Source: Candidatus Phyllobacterium onerii (GTDB lineage: Bacteria > Pseudomonadota > Alphaproteobacteria > Rhizobiales > Rhizobiaceae). Taken from it: a stretch of 64,000 nt of DNA. Positions 12,536 through 20,143 of this stretch are shown here, piece after piece (the first letter of the stretch is position 1; each line of letters opens with the position of its first letter). The notes under the pieces are model-generated. The model worked only from the letters and a program-made list of their open reading frames with translations. It made no database searches and had not been told where the DNA came from. The position numbers and the translations under genes were made by a program. Location of the stretch: NCBI RefSeq assembly GCF_028331445.1, contig NZ_JAQMHX010000003.1:248001-312000 (forward strand). Direction: 5' to 3'.

Positions 12536-13519
12536 GGAACCATCCTTTCTCGATAGGTTATGCAATCAGTTCAAAACGATTCAGCAAACTACCTGAAAAG
12601 CCTCCATTTGAAGAAAAATTTGATTCATGAAGAGACAGAAAATCGATTCTCGATCCGAAAAACCGATTCATTGTTCACCAACTCTACGAGAGTCCGAAAC
12701 GCTGCTCTGCCTCTGACCGCGGGAAATAGGATCCGTGTAAGGGCTTTATGGCAGTTTCAGTCAATTCGAAGTATACGCGATTTTTTGGACGTATTCCCCT
12801 TCAATAAGGAGACGGTCCGAAATCTCTTGACCAGAGGGGCTTGCCGCCAAGGCTACCCTAAAAGGGCTTCTCGATGGCAAAGAATTTAGCGTTGCGCACG
12901 GAGCCTCAAAAACCGGCTGTCGCTTTGACTCTAAATCTGAGACACGATGCGCTGGACGTCATTTCTTGCCTTTAATTATGAGATTTCGCCGCCGTCGGCT
13001 CGGTGCCACTCAATCCTGAAGGGACCTGACCTTTGCGCTAGTCGCCACGCAATGTGGTCGACTGCTGCAATCAAGCGGGGCTCCTTCTGATAGCTTCTGG
13101 GCCGCCGCGATGGCCGCGAGGGAGAAGAGCCGGGCCGTCTGATTGAAGCTCTGTAGTGCGAATGCAAGAGCCCCGCGGACATTCTTGATTGCCATGGCAA
13201 AGGTGACGGCCCACATGGCGCACCGTAGACGAACGGTGCCATTGCCGCTTGCTCGAGCAGCCCTGCCCCGATGCGGGCACGACGAAGCAGCTTTTCCGGA
13301 AGAAGCTCACTGTTAGCGCCAGACCGTCGCCCTGCTGACGCCGAGTTCCCAAAACGCGTCGCGAATGCCGCTTTCCACACTGCCGGAGCCAGTGAGGTGG
13401 CAAAGAAACCCGCCGCACATGATGATGTTGGAGTGCCCCAAGATTGAGCGCGGTAGCCTCGTATATACCCTTCTTGGCATCGTTTAATGCCTCACTTCGT
13501 ATGCCTAGAAAACGTCTGG
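12536..13519. other. 984 bases without an intact gene; likely decayed coding DNA
   Basis: The first 430 bases are AT-rich and hold only weak short frames. From about 13500 down to 12980 the minus strand reads coding-like in pieces that change frame (for example a segment starting MWAVTFAMAIKNVRGALAF at 13216 down to 13010, and another frame around 13500-13380). This suggests one old gene broken by frameshifts. No family was recognised. There is no clear terminator or repeat. Confidence 0.35.
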
Positions 13520-14113
13520 TCAAGTTGGATCGAAATAGGCCTGTGATCCTGGGTGCACCGGGACAATTCCGCTCGGTGCGTCGGCAGGTGTGGGGAGTAA
13601 GTCTTGGTGCTCCACCAATGTGTGGGCTACGAGGTAAGAGTGGCGTGCCACAAAATCCGTCCGGCAGACCAGGACGTGGCTTCCGAACGAGACAATGGAC
13701 CTTAGCGGCACGTTGCGAATATCGGTGAACGGTGCCTTGGCGAGAAAGAGCGCCTCGGCGCCGTCCTTCGTCATGATACCAATATCCTGTTGATGTGTGC
13801 CGATGAGCACGCCGATACGCCTCGTGTCTTCAGCACGGACCAGCCTGGAGCGCGAGGCAGGTAGAAAGCGCGCCAGAACATCGACCACCGATTGGGCGAT
13901 AGCGGTGGCTTTGCCGTCATCGCGCTGGCCGATGATCAGAAGGCGGTATTTTCGGTAGGTCTTCGTCAGGCCGTCCGGTTCCATATCGGCGAACAAAAGC
14001 CCGGCAGGGCCTTTGTGCTTGTCGGTGGCCATGATAGCCGGCGTATATCCGGTCAGCACAGATACGGCCAAACCTGTTCCCAGTGTCAGCAAAGCGCGCC
14101 TATCCATCCTCAT
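13520..14113 (-). CDS. TAXI-like periplasmic binding protein, short form
   Basis: A 197-residue exported protein. The N-terminus (MRMDRRALLTLGTG) has a twin arginine and a hydrophobic core, so a Tat or Sec signal is likely. The C-terminal third resembles TAXI (TRAP-associated) solute receptors: VLVCRTDFVARHSYLVAHTL, then VPVHPGSQAYF near the end. TAXI receptors are usually about 320 residues, so this is a short variant or a remnant with an internal deletion. Its ATG overlaps the stop of the upstream formamidase by four bases (ATGA), so the two are coupled. A role in binding a product or substrate of that enzyme is inference. No TRAP membrane subunits are nearby. Confidence 0.6.
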   Translation of the reverse strand: MRMDRRALLTLGTGLAVSVLTGYTPAIMATDKHKGPAGLLFADMEPDGLTKTYRKYRLLIIGQRDDGKATAIAQSVVDVLARFLPASRSRLVRAEDTRRIGVLIGTHQQDIGIMTKDGAEALFLAKAPFTDIRNVPLRSIVSFGSHVLVCRTDFVARHSYLVAHTLVEHQDLLPTPADAPSGIVPVHPGSQAYFDPT

Positions 14114-15372
14114 TGCTCCTTGAACACGTCGCGATTGAGGATCGCCGTAACACCCATGTTCGGCACATCGACGACCTGCGCTATATTAAGATCGACGGCC
14201 ACACTGGTCAGCACGTAAGCCTGTTCGGGAGTTAGCCCTTTCGTCTTGACCAGAAAATCAATCATGTTGAGCGTGGCATTGCGTGCTGCGAGGGTTAAAT
14301 CCTCCGAGAGATTGGCAAGTGGCGCAATCTTTTCGCCGCCAAGATAGGTGGCAAACACCGGCAACTCACCTTCGGGCTTAAGCGACAGCCCGGAGATCGC
14401 GTAGAAACTCGATGGAGCGAGGTCCTTGAGCTGCGAGCCGCCTTCGAAATGCACAGTCGAAAGCAGCGAAGCGCCGCCCTTGGTCACTTTGGCCTTGAGT
14501 GTTACCCTGCCCCCCATCTCGATCGCGGTGCCAGCGACCTCGCCGCCGCCCATAGCGAAATGAACGTCGCCGGCAAAGAGTCCGCAGCCATCGATGAAGC
14601 AGGGGAAGTGCAGCGTGGTGCCAACGACAGTTTCCTTGGAGTCAATATTGCCGCCATTCTCGCGCGGCGGGACGGTCCGCACGCACTCATCCTTGTTTGT
14701 GCCATCGACGCCGCAGAGATCAGCCGGCAGGGCATCGACCGGTTGCGGTGTCAAGACGGCCCCGCCTGCATCTGCCAGCGCCTTCTCCCGCTTCAGCCAT
14801 TTGTCGAGCTCGGGCTTGTCAGGGAGTACGCCCACGGTGCCCATGAACGCATTCATCGGGACCGAAATTCCCGGCATGTCCTTCGAATGCGCTTCAAGGC
14901 GATTCAGCTCCCAGTGAACGATGTACGGTTCGGTAAATACATCCCGTAAGAAACCGAAGCCCGGCACGATCGTGGTCGTACCGAAATCATCCGGCGCGAT
15001 GTCCATTACCGTCACCTCGATGGAGTCGCCTTTCTTGGCTCCCTCAATATAGACAGGGCCGGTCAGCGGATGGCAACGGTCGAGGTCTACGGCCGCGACG
15101 TCTTCGGGCGTCGACAGGAAATTCAGGTCAGAATCAAGCCCGTCGCGGGTTTCAAGTATGAATGTCTGGCCGGGCTGTACATGGGCAACAGGCTTCACCG
15201 CGTAATGAATGCGGTTGAAGCAGTTCGGATCATCTTTGCAATGTTCGCCTGACTTTGCCACGACCACCGGCGCCGGACCTTTGACGTCGCTAGTATCGGC
15301 GAATGCGCCGCTGCCATTGCCCATAAAAAACAGAGCGGCCATAGGCATGGCCCAAACAAAGTTGGATTTCAT
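14110..15372 (-). CDS. Exported acetamidase/formamidase family protein
   Basis: A 420-residue protein of the FmdA/AmdA family (hydrolysis of small amides to ammonia and an acid). From the ATG at 15372 it begins with a Sec signal peptide (MKSNFVWAMPMAALFFMGNG, cleavage near AFA), so it acts in the periplasm, unlike the classical cytoplasmic enzymes. Family blocks include DLDRCHPLTGPVYIEGAKKGD, PCFIDGCGLFAGDVHFAMGGGE (acidic and His residues of the active-site region) and LSLKPEGE. A better ribosome site (AAGGA) precedes an in-frame ATG at 15456. The extra 28 residues look like the start of an unrelated AhpD-type protein, so the true start is uncertain. The gene is coupled to the TAXI-like gene downstream. 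Confidence 0.82.
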   Translation of the reverse strand: MKSNFVWAMPMAALFFMGNGSGAFADTSDVKGPAPVVVAKSGEHCKDDPNCFNRIHYAVKPVAHVQPGQTFILETRDGLDSDLNFLSTPEDVAAVDLDRCHPLTGPVYIEGAKKGDSIEVTVMDIAPDDFGTTTIVPGFGFLRDVFTEPYIVHWELNRLEAHSKDMPGISVPMNAFMGTVGVLPDKPELDKWLKREKALADAGGAVLTPQPVDALPADLCGVDGTNKDECVRTVPPRENGGNIDSKETVVGTTLHFPCFIDGCGLFAGDVHFAMGGGEVAGTAIEMGGRVTLKAKVTKGGASLLSTVHFEGGSQLKDLAPSSFYAISGLSLKPEGELPVFATYLGGEKIAPLANLSEDLTLAARNATLNMIDFLVKTKGLTPEQAYVLTSVAVDLNIAQVVDVPNMGVTAILNRDVFKEQ

Positions 15373-15456
15373 TGGAGGTCGGCGCTGAAGCCGCACTTCT
15401 CCGAAATTCTTGTCACCTGCAGGCGAAGTCTTTGCGTAGTGTGTATGATTATTCAT
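15373..15456 (-). pseudogene. 5' remnant of an AhpD-like gene fused in frame to the formamidase
   Basis: Codons from the ATG at 15456 encode MNNHTHYAKTSPAGDKNFGEV, which matches the first 21 residues of the AhpD-like protein at 18697 at 12 positions, including YAK, SP, G, K and FG. An AAGGATT ribosome site precedes both. After about 21 residues the similarity stops and the frame runs into the formamidase. This looks like the stump of a second AhpD-like gene directly downstream of the azoreductase, joined to the next gene by a deletion. Confidence 0.6.
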
Positions 15457-15539
15457 CACTAAAATCCTTGTATTGTATTGTGAGATCCGCGTTTCGTTAA
15501 GAGAACGATGAGCCTTCACAAAGTTGGATTATTTGACGT

Positions 15540-16196
15540 CTACCGGGCGTTCGCTGGCACACTCCGATCGACCTGCTGAGCGCGGGGATAAAACGAAGAG
15601 AAATACTCTTGCAGCGCCTGGTCTGTCCTGGTTCTGGTTTCCGCTACGGCATCCGGACCTGAACCTGTCCCTTGAACGGAGAAGAAAGTCAGATCATGCA
15701 GTCCGACCATGCCCAGAATGGCTTTTAGATACGGGGTTAGAAAATCCGGTTGACGCGCGCGCTCCCCAGAAAATCGTCCGCCCGAGGCTATGGCGACAAA
15801 AACGGGACGGTCGCGCAGCGTGCCTACTTTTCCTTCCGCGGTCATACTGAATGTCCGGCGCGCTCGAACGATATGGTCGATCCAAACCTTCAGGGTGGCG
15901 GGTACCGTCAAATTGTGCATGGGCGTGCTGATCACCACAACGTCCGAGCTCTCCAGTTCCAGAATGAGCTCTTCAGACCGGGCCATCGAAGCTTCCTGGG
16001 ATACGTCCGCGGAGGATCCTTGAGAAATAGCGTAGTCTTCATCGACGGGCGGTATGGTGCCGCCACCGATCACTCGATTTACCAGGATAGCCGTGGGCTC
16101 CTTCTGAAGCATGAAGCCGATGATTTTCTGGGAGAGCCGATAGCTCTCGGCGGCTTGCCCGCGAGGGCTGCAACTAACATGCAAGATTTTCATCAT
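15540..16196 (-). CDS. FMN-dependent NADH-azoreductase family protein
   Basis: A 218-residue flavodoxin-fold oxidoreductase. The phosphate-binding loop is CSPRGQAAESYRLSQ at residues 9-23, and the second FMN/dimer segment is VISTPMHNLTVPATLKVWIDHIVR near residue 90. Family members (AzoR) use NAD(P)H to reduce azo bonds and quinones, protecting against thiol-reactive electrophiles. The start is one of two tandem ATGs (16196 or 16193). It is divergent from the MocR regulator gene; a shared candidate operator lies 110-145 bases upstream. The AhpD-like remnant sits 84 bases beyond its stop, hinting at a former azoR-ahpD operon. Confidence 0.86.
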   Translation of the reverse strand: MMKILHVSCSPRGQAAESYRLSQKIIGFMLQKEPTAILVNRVIGGGTIPPVDEDYAISQGSSADVSQEASMARSEELILELESSDVVVISTPMHNLTVPATLKVWIDHIVRARRTFSMTAEGKVGTLRDRPVFVAIASGGRFSGERARQPDFLTPYLKAILGMVGLHDLTFFSVQGTGSGPDAVAETRTRTDQALQEYFSSFYPRAQQVDRSVPANAR

Positions 16197-16306
16197 CTAT
16201 CCATTTCCGAGTTCTGCTAGGTTTTTGCCGCTCACGCCCGAACTCTGCACGACAGATTTGAAGCACGAATGGAGCATTCATCCTACAAACCCAGTGGCCA
16301 GCACCA

Positions 16307-16341
16307 AAGGTCCATGAATGGAAATTAGAACTGAACCATGA
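16307..16341 (-). promoter_or_regulatory. Candidate MocR operator upstream of the azoreductase gene
   Basis: On the minus strand the word TCATGGACCTT (16317-16307) is preceded, exactly 24 bases upstream, by TCATG (16341-16337). The same 11-mer with a half-site at the same 24-base offset occurs before the genes at 17942 and 18697. It lies between the azoreductase and MocR starts and could serve both. Confidence 0.5.
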
Positions 16342-16393
16342 GTGTGCACTATGGTACAGTGGCTTTTAACTCATCTGGAAAATTGACTGGCCC

Positions 16394-17824
16394 ATGACCC
16401 ACGCGAAGACCAGCACCATCTCGCCGTTGGATCCAGCGGCCGCCGCACCTTTCTACCGACAGATCTACGATCGGTTTCGCACCGCCATCGCCAGCGGATT
16501 GTTGAAGCCGGGTGACCGGATACCCTCGGCACGGGCGCTGACCAAAGAATTGGGTTTGGCAAGAGGGACTATTGAGGCAGCATATTCCTTGTTGGCCGCT
16601 GAGGGGTACATTGAAGCTCGCGGCCAGGCGGGGACCATTGTGACACCAGGCCTCAAACCGCAAACGCCTATTCCAAGCCCGATGCCCCCGTCCAATAGCG
16701 GCATTGCTGCCGTTAGTTTTCGTCCGGATTCCATTCTGCCGTTTCAAATGGGCCTGCCTGCCTTGGATGCGTTTCCTCGAAAGATCTGGGCGCGGTTGGG
16801 TGCGCGGTGTGTGCGTGCCATGCAGCCATCTGACATGGTCCACCCCTCAGTATACGGCTTGCAGGTACTACGCGCCGAGATCGCCGCATATCTCCAAATT
16901 TCGCGTGGTATTGCCTGCTCGCCATCTCAGGTATTCGTGACATCGGGATACCGTCATACCATTGAGTTGATTGTTCACGCGTTGTTGAAGGCAGGAGATC
17001 GCGTCTGGCTTGAAAACCCCGGATACCCGCCCACACGAGAAATCCTGGGACATATGACTATTGCAGCCATCCAGGTGCCAGTAGATCGGGAGGGCGTGGT
17101 CATTTCCGAAGGAGTTAAAGCGGCGCCACGCGCGCGCGCGGCTGTGGTCACGCCTGCACACCAAAGTCCGCTGTGCGTGTCTTTATCCCTACCCCGGCGT
17201 TTGGCGCTATTAGATTGGGCCGCGCGAAATAGAGCATGGGTCATTGAAGACGATTACGACGGAGAGTATCGATATGTTAGTCGTCCCCTGCCCGCATTGA
17301 AGAGCTTGGATCGTGATGGGCGGGTCCTTTATTCAGGCACCTTCAGCAAGGTGCTTTTTCCGGGCATTCGGCTTGCCTATCTTGTTGTGCCGGAAACGGA
17401 AATCGAGCGGTTTGAGCAAATCAGCCAAGCTTTGGCAGGGGGCAGCCCCCAGCTTACTCAAGCCATGGTCGCTGCCTTCATAACGGAAGGCCATTTCGCG
17501 CGCCATATCCAGCGAATGCGCAAGCTTTATGCCGAGCGTCGGGAAGTGACAGCAGCGGGCCTGGAAAGCGTGCTCGGGAAGCACATGCGAATTGATTCCC
17601 AACCGGGGGGAATGCACCTCATCTTGCGATTGCAGGCCCATCAGTCAGATCGCCTGCTTTCTGCGCGCATGCGAGAAGACGGCCTGTACGCCGAAGCATT
17701 AACGGATTGGACGATGGCTGACGATGGAGCATCGGCCTTGCTTCTCAATTTCACGAATATTGTCTCTCAACGCGTGGCCGAAAATCTCGGGAAACGCATC
17801 TTGAAGCTGATTGAGGGGCAGTAG
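16394..17824 (+). CDS. MocR family transcriptional regulator (GntR HTH plus aminotransferase domain)
   Basis: A 476-residue PLP-binding regulator. Residues about 12-80 form a GntR-type winged helix (FYRQIYDRFRTAIASGLLKPGDRIPSARALT). Residues 110-476 are a class I aminotransferase fold with the substrate/PLP segment VIEDDYDGEYRY and the PLP-Lys motif YSGTFSKVLFPGIR. MocR proteins sense PLP or amino compounds and usually control adjacent or divergent genes, often binding direct repeats. The divergent azoreductase and the two downstream genes carry a shared repeat, so they are the likely targets. The ATG at 16394 has no strong ribosome site. The gene is complete. Confidence 0.93.
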   Translation: MTHAKTSTISPLDPAAAAPFYRQIYDRFRTAIASGLLKPGDRIPSARALTKELGLARGTIEAAYSLLAAEGYIEARGQAGTIVTPGLKPQTPIPSPMPPSNSGIAAVSFRPDSILPFQMGLPALDAFPRKIWARLGARCVRAMQPSDMVHPSVYGLQVLRAEIAAYLQISRGIACSPSQVFVTSGYRHTIELIVHALLKAGDRVWLENPGYPPTREILGHMTIAAIQVPVDREGVVISEGVKAAPRARAAVVTPAHQSPLCVSLSLPRRLALLDWAARNRAWVIEDDYDGEYRYVSRPLPALKSLDRDGRVLYSGTFSKVLFPGIRLAYLVVPETEIERFEQISQALAGGSPQLTQAMVAAFITEGHFARHIQRMRKLYAERREVTAAGLESVLGKHMRIDSQPGGMHLILRLQAHQSDRLLSARMREDGLYAEALTDWTMADDGASALLLNFTNIVSQRVAENLGKRILKLIEGQ

Positions 17825-17846
17825 CCGGTATAAAGACAGGCCCCCC

Positions 17847-17881
17847 TCATGCCATAGCACCCAAGATGGATCATGGACCTT
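17847..17881 (+). promoter_or_regulatory. Candidate MocR operator upstream of the GNAT gene
   Basis: TCATG (17847-17851) lies exactly 24 bases before TCATGGACCTT (17871-17881), 60 bases upstream of the acetyltransferase ATG. The arrangement is identical to that at 18602-18636 and, on the other strand, at 16307-16341. Confidence 0.5.
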
Positions 17882-17945
17882 CTAAGGCAGATCAAGACGC
17901 AGCACGATAGAGTCCTTCGACCGTAAATTTAAGGATTCGTCATGA
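17868..17945 (+). repeat. 78-bp duplicated promoter/leader segment, copy 1
   Basis: This segment aligns without gaps to 18623-18700, at about 60 of 78 identical bases by hand count. It runs from GGATCATGGACC through the AAGGATTCGTC ribosome-binding region to the ATG of the downstream gene. The ends are best conserved, and a 22-base stretch just before the ribosome site has drifted. Confidence 0.8.
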
Positions 17946-18439
17946 CCATGGGCCAGTATGTTGAGGTTAGAAGTATCGAGCAGCTCACAGATATCAGTGC
18001 GTGTCACGCCGTTTTGATGGAGTTACGCCCACACTTGACAGATACCGATTCGTTCGTTCGACAAGTTATGCGTCAACGTGAACAGGGATTTCGTTTGTCA
18101 GCAGCGTGGTGTGACGGTCGAATTGAAGGGGTCATCGGTTATCGCTTGCAGGAAAATCTGTTGTATGGGCGATTCGTCTATGTTGACGACCTGGTGGTAC
18201 ATCAAAAGTATCGAAATGATGGCATTGGAGTAAAACTACTTTCTGTAGCGCGCGCATATGCACGAGAATTAAGCTGCGGACATTTGGTCCTAGATACGGG
18301 TTTGCACAAAGCACTGGCTCAGCGTTTCTATTTTCGCCAGGGACTGCTCGCTCATAGCATGGGTTTTTCCGAGACACTCTTTAACGAAAATACTGCGGTG
18401 TCGGCCGAGGACGTAAGTGCTGTGCAGCTAACGTATTAA
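17942..18439 (+). CDS. GNAT family N-acetyltransferase
   Basis: A 165-residue single-domain acetyltransferase. The core is visible as FVYVDDLVVHQKYRNDGIGVKLLSVARAYARELSC (acetyl-CoA loop, QKYRNDGIG) near residues 77-112, followed by LVLDTGLHKALAQRFYFRQGL, the usual motif B with its Tyr. The substrate is unknown. The ATG at 17942 has AAGGATT seven bases upstream; this leader is a duplicate of that of the AhpD-like gene. The closely spaced promoter repeat and MocR neighbour suggest induction with the azoreductase, possibly for detoxification of an amine or thiol adduct (inference). Confidence 0.85.
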   Translation: MTMGQYVEVRSIEQLTDISACHAVLMELRPHLTDTDSFVRQVMRQREQGFRLSAAWCDGRIEGVIGYRLQENLLYGRFVYVDDLVVHQKYRNDGIGVKLLSVARAYARELSCGHLVLDTGLHKALAQRFYFRQGLLAHSMGFSETLFNENTAVSAEDVSAVQLTY

Positions 18440-18601
18440 GCGATTTAATTGCCATGGCATTGACCCCTGTGGTCGGGTTTCCCTCAAGATTTGGTGCAAT
18501 CAGCACCAGTCGTATCCGTTCTGCCGATCCTCTGTGCAGCTCTGACGCTCTGCCTCCGCACATTCCCTTGGTAGGGGCAGTGGAGCTGAGAACTGAGAGG
18601 A

Positions 18602-18636
18602 TTATGGCCCAGTACTGATGACGGATCATGGACCTT
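18602..18636 (+). promoter_or_regulatory. Candidate MocR operator upstream of the AhpD-like gene
   Basis: TTATG (18602-18606) is followed at exactly 24 bases by TCATGGACCTT (18626-18636), 60 bases before the AhpD-like ATG. It is the third member of the shared pattern and part of the 78-bp duplication. Confidence 0.5.
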
Positions 18637-18700
18637 CTAACATAGACCAAGATGCAGCACGATGAATTCTTGATCTAGCAAACATAAGGATTCGTCATGA
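18623..18700 (+). repeat. 78-bp duplicated promoter/leader segment, copy 2
   Basis: The partner of 17868-17945. The first 18 bases and the last 15 bases, including the ATG, are identical between copies. Both copies place the 11-mer 60 bases before the start codon. Confidence 0.8.
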
Positions 18701-19152
18701 GTAATCGCATCGACTATGCCAAAGCTTCACCTGAAGGTTACAAGGCTTTCGGAGGGGTTTACGTCACAATTCAAAAAAGTGGCCTCCCGAAACAACTGAT
18801 CGACCTTGTGTACCTTCGAGTTTCGCAAATAAATGGCTGCGCATATTGCATCGACATGCATTCGCGCGACCTTCTCAAAAATGGCCTGACGGTAGACAAG
18901 CTCGTATTGGTACCGGTATGGCGCGATGCGGGTGACGTATTCAGTACCCGCGAACGCAGCGCGCTTGCCTGGGCGGAAACCGTAACGCGCGTGGCCGAAA
19001 CCGGCATTCCCGATTCTGACTATGAAGCGGCCGCTGCCGAATTCGGCGATAAAGAACTTGCTGATCTAACATATGCGATCGGCTTGATGAACGCCTTCAA
19101 CCGGTTCGGAATTGGCTTCCGGTCGACACCCGCTGCTGCTGGCAAAGCTTGA
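18697..19152 (+). CDS. Carboxymuconolactone decarboxylase family protein (AhpD-like)
   Basis: A 151-residue all-helical protein of the AhpD/CMD family. The redox motif is intact: CAYCIDMHSRD, with the CXXC pair about residues 45-48 and the downstream His. Such proteins act as alkylhydroperoxidases or thiol-dependent reductases of electrophiles. The ATG at 18697 follows AAGGATTCGTC. Its promoter is a duplicate of that of the GNAT gene. A remnant of a paralogue lies at 15373-15456. With the azoreductase it fits an electrophile or peroxide defence set; the pairing is inference. Confidence 0.9.
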   Translation: MSNRIDYAKASPEGYKAFGGVYVTIQKSGLPKQLIDLVYLRVSQINGCAYCIDMHSRDLLKNGLTVDKLVLVPVWRDAGDVFSTRERSALAWAETVTRVAETGIPDSDYEAAAAEFGDKELADLTYAIGLMNAFNRFGIGFRSTPAAAGKA

Positions 19153-19328
19153 ATACCCCATGGGCGGGAGCTTGACCCATAGAAATCTCCAATGGTCAGT
19201 TCTCACCTCTTCAAGGAATGGCTGGTTTGAAAGCTATCCCAGGGATTGAACCCGAGGTGGTTCGGTTGCCTGATAATAGAACCCTCGACCGGCCACAACG
19301 CTGGCGAAATCAACGAACGGATCCGACT

Positions 19329-19649
19329 ATGGCATGGGTACTACTTAGTATCGCGGGAATCATCGAAATCGCATTCGCCTTCTGCATGAAGTGGTCTGAC
19401 GGTTTCACGCGATTGATACCAGCACTGCTTACCGTCGCCACCGGCCTGTCGAGTGTCTTTCTTCTGTCGCTCTCGCTCCGCACGCTGCCAGTTGGAACCG
19501 GCTACGCCGTCTGGACCGGAATTGGCGCGGCGGGCACCGCCATTATGGGAATTGCCGTGCTGGGAGATTCAGCCGAACCGTTGAGGATACTCTGCATTCT
19601 TCTCATTTTGGCAGGCGTTATCGGACTCAAGCTGGTTTCGGGAAACTAA
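19329..19649 (+). CDS. sugE: SMR family exporter, SugE/Gdx type
   Basis: A 106-residue inner-membrane protein with four transmembrane helices. The essential Glu lies in helix 1 (SIAGIIEIAF), and the helix 3 signature LPVGTGYAVWTGIGAAGTAIMG is characteristic of the SugE/Gdx branch of small multidrug resistance proteins, which export guanidinium or some quaternary ammonium compounds. The ATG at 19329 gives the standard MAWVLL start; upstream in-frame codons from 19218 are not conserved-looking. No guanidine riboswitch (paired ACGR hairpins) was recognised in the 176 bases upstream. Confidence 0.9.
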   Translation: MAWVLLSIAGIIEIAFAFCMKWSDGFTRLIPALLTVATGLSSVFLLSLSLRTLPVGTGYAVWTGIGAAGTAIMGIAVLGDSAEPLRILCILLILAGVIGLKLVSGN

Positions 19650-19684
19650 AGATGAGCGGCACCGGCGGACGACACGTCCATTAT

Positions 19685-19714
19685 AACGTGAAAACGGTAT
19701 ACCGGTTTCACGTT
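19685..19714. promoter_or_regulatory. 30-bp near-perfect palindrome upstream of the OYE fragment
   Basis: Arms AACGTGAAA and TTTCACGTT flank the inner palindrome CGGTATACCG, with only one mismatched base pair across 30 positions. It sits 35 bases after sugE and 63 bases before the truncated Old Yellow Enzyme gene. The symmetry suggests an operator for a dimeric regulator (TetR or similar) that once controlled the oxidoreductase; it could also be a terminator of sugE. Confidence 0.5.
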
Positions 19715-19777
19715 CCAGCGCGCCAATCCCTGTTCGTCTACCTCCCAATATCTCTGTCAACAACATGGAGTTAGCAT

Positions 19778-20137
19778 ATGACTACCGATCCTTTGTTTAC
19801 CGCCACGCACCTCGGCGCCCTGTCCCTGAAGCACCGTATGGCGCCCCTGACCCGACTGCGCTCGCGGCAGCCGGGCGATGTTCCCAACGCACGGAACGCT
19901 GAATACTATGGGCAGCGGGCGAGCGACGGCGGTTTGATCATCTCCGAACCGACCGACATTTCGCCGACAGCGCGTGGCTACCCTGGCGCGCCTGGTGTCT
20001 ACTCCGGTCAGCAGATCACTGGTTGGCAGTTGGTGACCAGCGTTCTTCATCGATCGCAAGCGCAATCAGATCCGGCAACCGCACGCCTTGCATCGATAAT
20101 GCTGCAAGCGGTGCACAATGCGATACCAGCATACTGA
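19778..20137 (+). pseudogene. Truncated Old Yellow Enzyme (alkene/N-ethylmaleimide reductase) gene
   Basis: The first about 88 residues match the N-terminus of FMN-dependent Old Yellow Enzymes: MTTDPLFTATHLGALSLKHR, MAPLTRLRSRQPGDVPN, AEYYGQRASDGGLIISEPT and YSGQQITGWQLVT. The normal NRIVMAPLTR is shortened to HRMAPLTR. Similarity ends abruptly near 20040, and the frame then runs 32 unrelated codons to a stop. Full-length enzymes are about 360 residues, so the catalytic barrel is missing. On the minus strand, 20120 down to 20033 reads coding-like (MLVSHCAPLAALSMQ) and may be a fragment of another gene at the junction. Confidence 0.8.
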
Positions 20138-20143
20138 GAGGTT

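Noticed and set aside
12560-12889. Plus-strand 109-codon frame after the tautomerase gene
   Set aside because: Weak ribosome site, no family features, and a composition unlike neighbouring genes; not supported as a gene.
19153-19328. Guanidine riboswitch before the SugE-type gene
   Set aside because: No paired hairpins with ACGR loops or other ykkC-like structure could be seen.
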